This document shows, one piece after another, positions 1 through 10,118 of a stretch of 64,000 nt of DNA. This DNA comes from Valencia hispanica (Eukaryota > Chordata > Actinopteri > Cyprinodontiformes > Valenciidae), in contig OY747702.1 of assembly GCA_963556495.2 (NCBI GenBank), forward strand, positions 11,782,693-11,846,692. Direction: 5' to 3'. Numbering within the stretch: the first letter of the stretch is position 1; each line of letters begins with the position of its first letter. Made by a program: the position numbers and the translations under genes. Below the pieces are notes generated by a model. The model did no database searches. It was given only the letters and a program-made list of their open reading frames with translations, and had not been told where the DNA came from.

Positions 1-690
1 AGAAACTAAGAAGGATATTTTCCAAACATAACAGCGCAGTGCATTTTAAATTTGGCAACACTCTCAGGCAAAGACTGGTTCATCCTAAGGACAAAAAATC
101 CAAACACGAGCTCAGTGGTGTGGTATATGCAGTCCAGAACAGTGAGAAATGTTCAGAGCTATACATTGGAGAAACTAAACAGCAACTTCACAATAGGATG
201 GCTCAACACAGAAGAGCTAACTCATCAAGCCAGGACCCCATCTACATCTAAAAGACAAAGGTCACTCTGGTGAAGACGATAATGTATACATTTTAGATAG
301 AGAAGACAGATGGTTTGAAAGAGTGAAAGAAGCAATCAAATTTGAAACATATGAAACCAGCCTTGAACAGAGGAGGTGGTTTGAGATTCCCCTTTTTCAA
401 ACACATACAAAGCAGCCTTAAGTTGCCTACCCAAGAAGTTTCACCAAACTCACACATTAAGGCATGTGACCAAAACAGTTACATTACCGGGGTCGTTTCA
501 CCATTATCGACTCTTCCATTATCGAGATTGCTTAGTCCTCAGAAGCTTACGCAACCCTGATAGCCTCGTTAGGTATAACGATAGCCCCATTAGTGAGCCT
601 TAACCTTAGATCTGATACTCCCAATCCAGTTTTCAGAATTGAAGACGGCTCTTGGCTTAGAGACGAAACGTATTCTAGACTGCAAGAAAG
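1..690 (+). mobile_element. Penelope-like retroelement, 3' end with decayed GIY-YIG endonuclease
   Basis: Reading across frames, the plus strand encodes the C-terminal part of a Penelope-like element protein: a YIGET motif near 165-180, then an RMAQHRRANSS motif near 195-225, a KDKGHS/DREDRWFERVKEA stretch near 250-335, and a closing segment near 345-420. This is the GIY-YIG endonuclease domain that Penelope-like elements carry after their reverse transcriptase. The frame is broken at least near 245 and 335, so no intact protein is made. The tail near 625-675 (GAAGACGGCTC..., then GACGAAACGT) resembles the usual 3' end of these elements. The copy starts upstream of the window, so its reverse transcriptase is not visible. 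Confidence 0.75.
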
Positions 691-1016
691 TCTGCTTTGT
701 TTTCTTACCATACCATGCCATTTGGTCAGACCACACCATGCCATCTTTATTTATATAGCACTTTAAAGCACAGCCATCAGAATCAGAATCAGCTTTAATG
801 GTCAAGTATGACACATACAAGGAATTTGACTCCGGCAACTTTTCTCTCCAGTACATAACTTCAATAAGTGAAATAAAGAAATAAATACAGATAAATAATA
901 AAGGGTTAATATATACACCAAACCGGGGTCATTTTACAGTGAGTATGTACAGCAGTGCAGAGTTATAGTTTATTGTTATGTGAATGGACTCACACTCTGT
1001 GACTACACAGAGTTCA

Positions 1017-2325
1017 TCAGAGCGACAGCCTGGGGGAAAAACTGTCCTTGTGTCGGGTGGTTTTGGCGTACAACGCTCCGTAACGCCGGCCTGACGGGAG
1101 GAGCCTAAACAGATTGTGGCCAGGGTGTGAGGGGTCTGTGGTGATTTTTCTGGCCCGCTTCTTGACCCTGGACTGGTACAGGTCCTGAATGGAGGGAAGA
1201 TCAGTACCTATGATCCTCTCTGAGGAGCTGACTGTTCTCTGCAGTCTGTCCTTGTCTTTTCTGGTGGCGGATCCGAACCAGACAGAGATGGATGAGGTCA
1301 GGACAGACTGGACTATTGCTGTGTAGAAGATGGTCAGCAGTTCCTGAGGCAGGTTGAACTTTCTGAGCTGACGCAAAAAGTACAGCCTTTGCTGGGCCTT
1401 CTTTCTTATGTAGTTAATGTGGGAGGTCCACTTCAGGTCCCGTGTGATGGTGGATCCTAGGAACCTGAAAGACTCCACTGTGGGGACTGGCCTGTTGATG
1501 ATTATGAGAGGAGATGTTGATGGGGGTCTCTTCCTGAAGTTCACTGTCATCTCCACAGTTTTGAGCGGGTTTAGCTCCAGGTGGTTCTGACTGCACCAGA
1601 GGACCAGCTGTTCCACTTCCCCTCTGTATGCAGACTCATCACCGTCACGGATGAGTCCAATGATGGTGGTGTCATCTGCAAACTTCAGGAGTTTCACAGA
1701 AGGGTCCCTTGACGTGCAGTCAGTGGTGTAAAGGGAGAAGAGCAGTGGGGAGAGAACACATCCCTGGGGGGCGCCGATGCTGAGGGACCGGGAGCTGGAT
1801 GTGAAGTTACCCAGTTTCACCTGCTGCCTCCTGTCAGTCAGGAAACTGGTAATCCACTGACAGGTGGAGGGAGGCACGGTGAGCTGGGACATTTTTTGAT
1901 GGAGGAGCTCTGGGACGATGGTGTTGAATGCAGAGCTGAAGTCCACAAACAGGACCCGAGCGTAGGTACCTGCAGAGTCTAGGTGGTGCAGGATGTAGTG
2001 GAGAGCCATGTTGACTGCGTCATCCACTGACCTGTTTGCTCTATAGGCGAACTGCAGGGGGTCTAGCAGGTGATCCGCGATGTCCTTCAGGTGGGTCAGC
2101 ACCAGACGCTCAAAGGATTTCATGACAACAGATGTCAGGACGACTGGTCTGTAGTCATTTAATCCTTTGACGGGGGACTTCTTGGGAACCGGAATGATGG
2201 TGGAGCGTTTGAGGCAGGAGGGGACCACACACAGCTCCAGGGAGTTGTTGAAGATCTGAGTGAAGATGGGAGCCAGCTGTCCAGCACAGACTTTCAGACA
2301 GGACGGAGACACTCCCAGGACCTGA
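1017..2325 (-). CDS. LINE reverse transcriptase domain
   Basis: This frame continues the preceding endonuclease protein after a single frameshift near 2320. It contains the usual reverse transcriptase blocks: [45 protein letters not shown] and the catalytic box FADDTTI (about 1680). A thumb-like region follows, ending in [15 protein letters not shown] close to the C-terminus, which is typical of this LINE group. The upstream frame and this one overlap and together make about 900 residues, as expected for an intact ORF2. With the frameshift the copy cannot make the whole protein unless the break is an assembly error. Confidence 0.85.
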
Positions 2326-3759
2326 TGCCTTCTTAATCCTCTGTCTCTGAAATAGTTGACGTACATCCTGTTCGCAGATCCTCAGCGCAGGCAGGGGGTC
2401 AGGTACGGGGGTGGTTTGGGGTGATGCTAGGCCTTTTGTAATGGAGATGGTGGGGGAGGTGGAAGGTGTGAAAGTCGTTTCAAACCTGGAGAAAAAGTCA
2501 TTGAGGTCCTCAGCCAGGCGTGGGCTCCCCACAGGGTGGGGGGATGGTCTCCTGTAGTTGGTAATGGTCTGCAGGCCCATCCAAACTGATGAAGAATCGT
2601 TGGCAGAAAAACGCTCCTTCAGCTTTGCACTGTAGTTCCTTTTTGCTGCCTTGATCTCCTTTGTCAGCTTGTTCCTGGCCTGCTTGTACAGGACCCGATA
2701 TCCACTCCTGTAGGCCTCCTCCTTGTCCTGGCGTAGCCGTCTCAGTTCTGCAGTGAACCATGGTTTGTTGTTGTTGAACGTGCAGAAGGTTTTGGTCTGC
2801 ACACACATGTCCTCACAAAAGCTGATGTAAGATGTCACAGTGTCGGTCAGTTCGTCCAGGTCTGAGGCTGCTGCTTCAAAGACGCTCCAATCAGTGCAGT
2901 CAAAGCAGGCCTGTAACTGCATCTTTGACTCATCAGTCCATCTCCTCACAGTTCTTACTACAGGCTTAGCAGATTTCAGCTTCTGCCTGTAAGATGGGAT
3001 GAGGTGGACCAGGCAGTGGTCAGAAAGTTCCAAAGCAGCACGGGGGACAGAGCGATATGCATTCTTTATTGTGGTGTAGCAGTGGTCTAAAGTGTTCATG
3101 TCCCTGGTGGGACACGTCACATGTTGTCTATATTTAGGCAGTTCAAGTTTGAGATTTGCTCTATTAAAATCCGTGAGAATGATTAGCAGAGAGTCCGGGT
3201 GAGTTTTCTCCACATCTGTGATCTGGTCGGCGAGGTGATGTGACGCCTCCGTTACGCACGCCTGCGGTGGAATGTATACAGCGACCAGCACAAACGAGGC
3301 GAACTCCCGCGGTGAATAAAATGGTCTACAGTTTATGAAAAAAGACTCTAGGTGAGGGCTGCATGTCTTCTTTAACACTGTGACATCTGTACACCAACCT
3401 CCGTTTATGTAGAAGCACGTTCCTCCTCCCTTTGACTTCCCAGACAGTTCCGCGCAGCGGTCCGCTCGGAACAGCTGGAAGCCTGGCAGCTTTAGTGCGC
3501 TGTCCGGGATGGGTTCACAGGACCAGGTTTCAGTGAAGCAAAAGGCGGCAGAACGGCAAAAGTCTGAGTTCTTGGATAGGAGAAGGAGCAATTCATCCAT
3601 TTTGTTAGGCAGAGAGCGGACTTTCCCCAGTTGTATGGATGGGAGAGCGGTGCGTAATCCCCGCTGCCGGAGCTTGACGAGCACTCCAGCTCGTTTCCCT
3701 CGTCGGCGTCTCTGTCTAAATCCACAGAGCGCTGCTGCTCCTCCGATCAGAATCTCCAT
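2320..3759 (-). CDS. LINE endonuclease and linker region
   Basis: The ATG at 3759 opens a frame that runs as an APE-type endonuclease plus linker up to a frameshift near 2320. After a basic N-terminus, it shows NKMDEL, then FTETW (metal-binding glutamate), a TDFN motif where family members normally have GDFN, and LSDHC with the catalytic histidine. A Lys/Arg-rich linker and a segment with QDVRQLF and KKASGP lead into the reverse transcriptase. The product would nick target DNA for target-primed reverse transcription. The Gly-to-Thr change and the frameshift suggest a dead copy. Beyond 2320 this frame continues only as out-of-frame translation to 2155. Confidence 0.75.
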
Positions 3760-3959
3760 AAAGCAGTCTGGTTGAGTAAAAACCGGTGAAAAAAGTCAGG
3801 CACTGGATAGCCCTATTTGTAAGAGTTCCTCTCTGCTAATTTTAATAGCAGAGGGAGTGCAGAAAACTACGCAAAAAAGTAAAACAGTAACTAATACTAG
3901 AGAGCGAAGTACCGAGGCGTCCGTACGCGGCGCCATCTTGAAAACTCCATAGCCATACG

Positions 3960-5800
3960 TCTGACCAAAGTGCTTGACAGTAAAGCAATACAATGCAATG
4001 AAAGACAAACAATAAAAATACTGACAGACAAAACAGGTAATATAAAATGATATTTGTGAAAGAGAAAAAAGAAAAACAATGTAAAGGAGCCAATCTACAG
4101 CTAACTGTTGAACCCAAAACCAAAATAAACAGTCTTTAATAGCGACTAAAAAACAGCTAAGGAGCATGCCTGCAGAACCACGAGCGAAAGTTCATTTTCT
4201 TCCTAAATTACCTTATTCGTAATTTTCTCTCCAAATGCTGTGATTTATAAGCAAGGATGTCTCAAAATACCTAATATAAATAGTCATATTCAATAAAGCA
4301 GAATATAACTGAAAAGTAAATTGATTTCAGTACCCAATTCACTAAGTGAAACACATCATACAGTACAGATTAATTGCATCAGTTATAACATATTAATAAC
4401 TAATTTGATCAAGCATTCATTCCTGTTGTGAGGATGTTTTGCTTCCAGCTGATGAAAATACGCCATTTAAGATTAGAATATTACATCAGACCAAGAAACA
4501 AAAATGCCGAAGTATGGGCTTAATGGAAATTATGTTTAATATCTGCTTAAAGGTTGTTATTTTCAAATAGTGCTTTTAATTTGAATAATGAGCCTCTTTG
4601 GAACTCTATTTTAAATTTTCTGAATATGAATGTGTATGTATTTATAAGGAGTTGACATTATTTGCAGATTATCCTTCTCTTCTGCTAACAGTCTTTGGGG
4701 ATATGTTACCACTACAGAGATGTTCACAAGTCATTTTCCAAGTCAAATTCAACCCCTCAAGGGTCAAGTCCAAGTCAATTCTCAAGTACTTTGCCCCAAT
4801 TCAGAGTCAAACCTCAAACCACTAACAACTGAAATAAACATTTTTCTCTTAAAATCCATGACATCTACTGCTGCTCTAAAAGGATGGAAGGAATCCAAAA
4901 AAACTCTGATAATGGTCGAAGATTCTAGTCTGCATTTGAGGAAAGTGACAGAGCTATGAGCTATGAGATTTCTAGACACCTGTGGTGGTTAATCGAAACC
5001 TTTCATTTTATTCCTGCAAATTGATTTCTACCTTAAGCCATCACATGTATTTTATGACTCGACTCCACGGTTCAAGGACTGACATTCTTTGGCGCACCCA
5101 GATAGAGATCCAAACAGTACGTTTTCCAGCGGTGGCCCATTTTCAGATCCCCGAATCCTAAATCCAGCCTGACAGGAGACACTTCAAGCTTTCCCAGCTC
5201 TGTAAGCAATCTGCTTCTGCTCAGGGGAACTGTTTTATTGAACAGATTAAAATTGCATGCTTCATTTTGAAAGACACACATGCACAGGTTTTCTGAAGTT
5301 TCAGTGTGAATACAGTCTGCCTTCTGTCATCTCCTTCAGTTTTTAAACTATCATCTTTGTCCTTTCTTTTAATTAATGCTTTCCCCTTCCACACATTTCC
5401 CTGTGAATTTCCCAAATCATTTCTCTTGAGAGGGAGCAACAGCACAGCCATAATTAACCAGCCATTAGTTCGCCGGTATGCAGTCAGAAAGTGGGACATC
5501 TACCATGGCAGAATCAGCAAATGGCTTACTGCTTAATTACGCCTCACTACTGGTCTGTCCCATGGGGAGCTATCCATAAATTTTAACTTTGTCTTACCCA
5601 CTTCTTCTTTGGATTTTGTCTGGCAATCAAGCAGCCAAAGGCAATTAAAGGGGAAGAAACAAACAGAGTCCATGCATACAAAAACATTCAAGATCTAAAG
5701 ATCTGAGGGATGGTTTGTCTGTTTTGCTATAGTTTTTAATCAGCAGAAAATGTTAGATAAAGGAAAAATGAAATGATCAGAAAGTTATCTTTATGCATAT
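3960..5800. other. Non-coding stretch, no gene seen
   Basis: AT-rich sequence with only short, featureless open frames. The 4720-4810 interval contains repeated CAAGTC/TCAAGTC words, possibly a repeat remnant. The 5440-5680 interval is less AT-biased, with several TAATTA-type words and no coding signal; it is noted separately as a possible conserved non-coding element. Confidence 0.5.
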
Positions 5801-5805
5801 ACGAG

Positions 5806-6120
5806 ACCGAACCAGTTGTTTGGAAGGTTAATTAGAATGTTTTATCCCAGCTTGAGTATGCAAAGGCAACTGAATGAACAGCAAGACCAATGGAACTATG
5901 GACAGATGCCAGATGAGACCAAAGTAGAGACATTTGTCCACAATGGACACACCGTTACACTAAACGTAGCATATCCTTGCAGTTACTCCATACCCAAAAT
6001 CAAGTACAGTGGTGAAGAAGTGATGATTTGGGCTCGTTTTGCAGTCACAACATCTGAGCATTATTGAATTGACAAGGAACTTTCTGTTTACCCTAGTATT
6101 CTAGATTCAAATGCGAGGTC
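5806..6120 (+). pseudogene. Decayed Tc1-type transposase fragment
   Basis: Translation of this region gives a weak match to the middle of a Tc1/mariner transposase: a DETKVETF segment (normally following the first catalytic aspartate), a SIPKIKYSGEEVMIWARF segment that resembles the conserved 'VKHGGGSVMVWG' block of the family, then after a stop a segment ending in SILDSNARSS. The first catalytic aspartate context is still readable; nothing further downstream is clear. No terminal repeats are visible. This is a very old fragment. Confidence 0.5.
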
Positions 6121-6139
6121 GTCATATGAAACTTAGCCT

Positions 6140-6905
6140 AAACTACCTTATAAGAGGAAGATTCTTCCAAACATATTAGCAGATCTACATTAGAATGACT
6201 GAACAATAACGTCAACAACCAAAAGCAAACTAATGTTTGAGTTTTACATACTGAACTAATAACAGTGAAATAGGTCTTCAGAACACCACCTATAGTTCAA
6301 GATGCCAACCATTCTTTTCTTCAATTTGACCCCTAAACACTTGGTGCAAAAAAACTGAAATGGTGTTTCGGCACAGCACAGAGGCGTAACGTGGTTCCAC
6401 TTGGCAGCATAACTGCATTGCACTTTATTCAGCAACACATGCTACTCTGTAAGCAATTACAGTGCAGCCCAGCATCCTGCTAGCAGAAGTTATGGCCAGC
6501 GACTCTTTTAATTCAGAGCAGGAGCTTGAACGCCCGCTTCCATTGTCAAAGCTTCCTGTTCAGGAACACTTTGGCTGCCCGGTGTTACAGAACAACACGT
6601 TTTCATGTTAACTGGTAATCACTTTCGGTAGCGTTGGTCGTTGCTGTTAGCTACCACAGATGTTACTGAGCTGAAGGACACTGCTTAGCTGCCCTCGTTG
6701 GTGCCATTCTCTTAACCTAGCAATAATGTATAACCAGACTGGATATTTGACTGTATGTAGCTTTAGGCGCCACAGTTTTGGTAGTAAAATATTACATTTT
6801 GATATCACCATAATAAATGGATACTGTAATACCCATCACGTTATCGACGTCTTGACGTTCTGCTACAGGGTTCTTCTCACTCAGTCAGGGAAGTCTGCTC
6901 GCCGG
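6140..6905. other. Possible 5' region of a small spliced gene
   Basis: No established gene. A short open frame beginning ATGGCCAGCGAC at about 6492 runs for 40 codons without resemblance to a family I know. The 6480-6720 interval has higher GC than its surroundings and precedes the small coding exon at 6910, so it may be a promoter or 5' UTR region. This is inference only. Confidence 0.25.
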
Positions 6906-6909
6906 CCGC

Positions 6910-6957
6910 ATGGATTTTTCATCGTCTTCGCGCCGTCAAATTCTTGTCCATGACTTG
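6910..6957 (+). CDS. Candidate first coding exon of a small SAMD3-like gene remnant
   Basis: An ATG at 6910 opens 16 codons (MDFSSSSRRQILVHDL) that end exactly at a strong splice donor, TTG|GTAAGT, in phase 0. The next candidate exon is at 10004-10049, also read in phase 0. Between them lie a short MITE and the hAT element. The assignment rests on the donor, the phase and the following exon, not on similarity of these 16 residues to a known protein. Confidence 0.3.
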
Positions 6958-7024
6958 GTAAGTAATGCATGACGGAATATTAGGGCCACATTAAGAAAAC
7001 ATATGTTTTTAAAGACTTCCTTAT

Positions 7025-9753
7025 CAGTGGCGGAGCCAGAGGGCTAGTTGGGGTGGCAATTCAAAACCAAAAATAAGCATAATTTAATTTTTTTGTATAT
7101 TATTTGTGTAGTGTAGGCTATATAAATATACTATATACTAATAGTAATTTGTTTTTATTAACATGTTAAGATTTTATAAAGTTACTGTGCAGATTTTTTC
7201 AAGAATTACTTTTTGCTGTTCATTTATACACTCACTGAGTTAAATAAAAAAACATAATACAATATATATAACTTACAAAGGATTAAATTCATCACAATTA
7301 TGTAAGTATCTGGATATTTGTCGCGGGGCGAGGGCTTCAATAACCTCTCTCTTTTTTGACCATACATGTGTTTGCATCCCTGAATAGTAGATGTGACTGT
7401 AGAGATGTACTGAAGTAACTTTGTGTAGACATACAATTTATTAGCACTTAACATGTCTAGAAGTCTTTAAGCAATTTTCCTTGTGTTGTCAAATAGGCTA
7501 GACCTCAATATACTCACATTTTGTCGTAATGTATTACTTTAGTATTTGTAGTAACGGTGTACTCATGGTAAATAATAACATGCAAATTGTTCCAAATTTT
7601 TGTTTCTTCATGAGGTGTGTAACCAAGCTTTCCTTTGAATAGGGACAGCAGAATGAAGAGATAAAGCAACATCACCAACTTCTTTCTAAAGAAGCAAAAG
7701 TCAGGTGCTGATCAGGGCCAAACAGATTCCAGTCCCAGTGTCAGGTTTTAGCAGATATGGTGCAGAAGCAAATTGTTGCAGAAGTAAAAGAAAGCGAAGT
7801 ATTCAGTATATTGGCAGATGAAACAAAAGACTTGCAAAAAAAAGAACAAATGTCTTTAGTGCTGCGATACTATTTCAGGGGTGCTGTACACGAAAGCTTC
7901 TTGCACTTTCAGTCAGCAGAAAGCTTGGATGCAGAAGGTCTAACCAAAATGATAGTTGGATGTTTGGAGAGGCATGGGCTTGACTACAGAAACAATCTTG
8001 TTGGCCAAGGCTATGACTGTGCATCCGTAATGAGCGGGAAACGTTCTGGTGTGTCTGCACGGATTAAAAGCAATGCCAGGTTTGCATTTTATGTGCATTG
8101 TAGTGCTCATTGTCTGAACCTTGTTCTTGTTGATGCAGTGAAGTCAGTGCCTGAAGCTGAGGGGTTTTTTGCTCTTCTGCAGAGTATTTATAGGTTTGTG
8201 TCTGGCTCTGCTGTCCATATGAAGTGGCTTGCTGTTCAAAAAGAAATGTACCCAAATGAAAAGCCTAGGGAACTTCAGCGACTTTCAGATGTTAGGTGGG
8301 CTTGCCGGTACATGGCATGTAGGACTATGAGAGACAGGCTTCCAGCAGTTTTGAGGCTCTTGCAAGACATTTCACTTGAGAAGAATAGTGGAGATCGGAA
8401 AATAGAAGCAAAGGGTCTTTTGGCTCAAATTGACCTACAGTTTCTAGGACTTTTGGTTACTTTTTGTAAAGTGTTTGGGGATGTGAAAATCCTGTCTGAC
8501 ATGCTCCAATCCAGAAGTCTTGATCTGGTTAGAGCAATAGATCTAGTTGGCTCCCTTACAGACAAATTAAAAAGCTACAGAAGTGACTGTACATTTGGTG
8601 AATTATGGAAGGAGACTGAAGAACTTGTGCACCATTGCAACATTAGCACAGAAGCACAAAACAAGAGACGACCAAAGACCAATTTGAAATTTCTGAATTC
8701 ACTTGTAATGAGCACTGTTGGACAGAGGCACTCTGAGTTTGCAAACAACGAAGAGTTCAATAAAAGTATTTTCTATCAGGTACTTGATTGTCTTACAGCA
8801 GAAATAGATAGGCGTTTTTCCGAAAAGAACTGTGAGATAATGGAAGGAGTGCAGTCTCTTGACCCCAAAAGCCCATCATTCTTAAAAGAGGAACCCCTGC
8901 TTGCTTTGGGAAAAACATTCGAGTCAGATTTAGAAGACCTTAAGCATGAGCTTCATCAAACGAGACGGCTTCTTTTAAGAAGGGAGAAAAGTGGAGAGAG
9001 ACCAGCTTCTCTACTTGAGTTTGTGGCGTTTTTGGAACCTTACAAAGAGGTTTTCCATGAACTTTTTAGGCTTAGTAAAATTTCGGTTGTGATTCCAGTT
9101 AGTACTGCATCCTGCGAAAGAAGTTTCTCTGCCCTTAAATTAATAAAAACCCACCTCAGGACAACAATGGCAGATGATAGATTAAGTCACCTGGGCATAC
9201 TCAGTGTTGAGTCAAGGAGGGCATATTCCATTAATATGGAGGACTTTATAAAACATTTTGCGTCATCTCACCAGAACCGAAGAATTATGCTGTTCTGAAT
9301 GTTTGTTTTTGTGAACTTGGTGGTGCCATACCACTGGGTAGATGCAGGTCATACCTGGTACAACTTTTGAAGTTTATCATTAAAATCAGTGTTAAAGGGC
9401 TCTATGTTTTTTGTATTGTTGTTCTATTATTATTCTTGTGGTACACATTTGAATGTGTACAACTGACTTGTCCTGCCTTGTTTTGACAGGTCCAAGTTTA
9501 CCTCAGTTTTTGTTTACTACTGGACTTGATTAGTCCAAGGAGCACTTTGAATACTCGTTCTATTTTTGCTGTATACTTAATACATATATAATTGTGTACA
9601 TTTTGGAAAATAAACAACTTTAATTTAATCTGTATACATTTGTGGAAAATAATTTATTTTTAGTGTAATTGAACACTTTGTATATTGACCCCCCAAAATA
9701 ATACCTTGCCACCCCTTTGCCACCCCTGTTTTAAAAGTCTAGCTCCGCCACTG
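7025..9753 (+). mobile_element. hAT DNA transposon with perfect 8-bp target duplication
   Basis: The element begins CAGTGGCGGAGCCAGA and ends with the reverse complement of CAGTGGCGGAGCTAGA, so it has terminal inverted repeats of about 14-16 bp with one mismatch. Both sides are flanked by TTCCTTAT (7017-7024 and 9754-9761), the 8-bp duplication expected of hAT elements. It is 2729 bp long and contains one transposase frame (7757-9298). The left 700 bp are AT-rich and non-coding. A decayed coding stretch at about 7660-7750, ending in TAG just before the ATG, looks like the start of the original protein. Confidence 0.9.
7757..9298 (+). CDS. hAT-family transposase, N-terminally truncated
   Basis: 513 residues. 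Candidate catalytic acids are Asp21 (LADETKD), Asp87 (GYDCASVMSG) and Glu454 (SCERSFS); the last sits in the C-terminal hAT dimerisation region, with the RTTMADDRLSHLGIL segment after it. HCSAHCLNLVL near residue 113 and a W in RWACRY near 178 are further family marks. It cuts and pastes its own element in the nucleus. The N-terminal zinc finger (BED or TTF type) is absent; an upstream segment ending in TAG at 7747-7749 appears to be what remains of it. The best relatives I can name are the ZMYM1-like hAT proteins of vertebrates. The frame is otherwise open, so the catalytic part may be recent. Confidence 0.85.
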   Translation: MVQKQIVAEVKESEVFSILADETKDLQKKEQMSLVLRYYFRGAVHESFLHFQSAESLDAEGLTKMIVGCLERHGLDYRNNLVGQGYDCASVMSGKRSGVSARIKSNARFAFYVHCSAHCLNLVLVDAVKSVPEAEGFFALLQSIYRFVSGSAVHMKWLAVQKEMYPNEKPRELQRLSDVRWACRYMACRTMRDRLPAVLRLLQDISLEKNSGDRKIEAKGLLAQIDLQFLGLLVTFCKVFGDVKILSDMLQSRSLDLVRAIDLVGSLTDKLKSYRSDCTFGELWKETEELVHHCNISTEAQNKRRPKTNLKFLNSLVMSTVGQRHSEFANNEEFNKSIFYQVLDCLTAEIDRRFSEKNCEIMEGVQSLDPKSPSFLKEEPLLALGKTFESDLEDLKHELHQTRRLLLRREKSGERPASLLEFVAFLEPYKEVFHELFRLSKISVVIPVSTASCERSFSALKLIKTHLRTTMADDRLSHLGILSVESRRAYSINMEDFIKHFASSHQNRRIMLF

Positions 9754-10003
9754 TTCCTTATCCTCGTAAAATTATGACTTTAATCTCGAAGTCTGTGAAA
9801 AAATATTTTCCGTCATATTAACGTTAACGGTACTGTTTTGAATTGAATCTGTAAAGATAGTCTAAAATTTGAACTGTTGGTGTATTTGTACAATATGCAC
9901 AGTGAATATTTGTTGTAAATAGTTTACAAATCCAACTAATGATAATTTTTGAAGTTGTTGAATGTGACAAATGTACGTTACTTCGTCTTTTTTGACTACA
10001 AGG

Positions 10004-10049
10004 AGTGCTAAAGAGAGCCAGCGTTCCACCAGCAGACAGGTGGCAATAG
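10004..10049 (+). pseudogene. SAMD3-like 46-bp exon, copy A
   Basis: This 46-bp segment followed by GTGAGT matches the exon at 22389-22434 at about three-quarters of positions, and both end GCAATAG/CCAATAG. Read in phase 0 it is open (SAKESQRSTSRQVAI plus one base). The acceptor at copy B is CACAG; here the same place reads CAAGG, so the AG is lost and the nearest AG would shift the frame. The downstream partner exon is not found before the transposon begins 14 bases later, so this copy was broken or was never completed. Confidence 0.5.
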
Positions 10050-10057
10050 GTGAGTGA

Positions 10058-10063
10058 CTATTT
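10058..10063. repeat. Target-site duplication CTATTT, left
   Basis: CTATTT precedes the first element base at 10064 and is repeated directly after the last element base, at 20842-20847. It is a 6-bp duplication, taken as the insertion footprint of the 10.8-kb transposon. Confidence 0.8.
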
Positions 10064-10118
10064 TACGGAAGAGGATTAGGGCCACTGAAGAAAAAAAAAT
10101 ACAATTCTGTGAAAAAAG

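Larger units (their letters stand above)
775..3945 (-). mobile_element. L2/CR1-type non-LTR retrotransposon (LINE), nearly full length
   Basis: A minus-strand LINE with a 5' UTR (about 3760-3945), an endonuclease/reverse transcriptase frame and a 3' tail whose last bases are tandem GATTCT copies (plus strand near 778-795). The 5' end lies near the sequence GGCGCCATCTTG at about 3930-3945, but I found no clear target-site duplication. The overall structure, the APE-type endonuclease and the short 3' tandem tail fit the L2/CR1 group of fish LINEs (Maui-like). The exact clade is inferred. Confidence 0.8.
6970..9815. mobile_element. Short MITE related to the 10.8-kb transposon, split by a hAT insertion
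   Basis: Removing the hAT element joins 6970-7024 to 9762-9815 (about 110 bp). The left end reads TGACGGAATATTAGGGCCAC and the right end, reverse-complemented, begins TGACGGAAAATATT. Both the GACGGAA start and the TTAGGGCCAC word recall the ends of the element at 10064. The right half also contains TGACTTTAATCTC, the same word as the subterminal array of that element. No target duplication is apparent. I infer a non-autonomous relative of the 10.8-kb transposon. Confidence 0.5.

Noticed and set aside
6726..6953. 75-codon frame upstream of the hAT
   Set aside because: No similarity, and it runs out of frame over the better-supported 16-codon exon with a strong donor.
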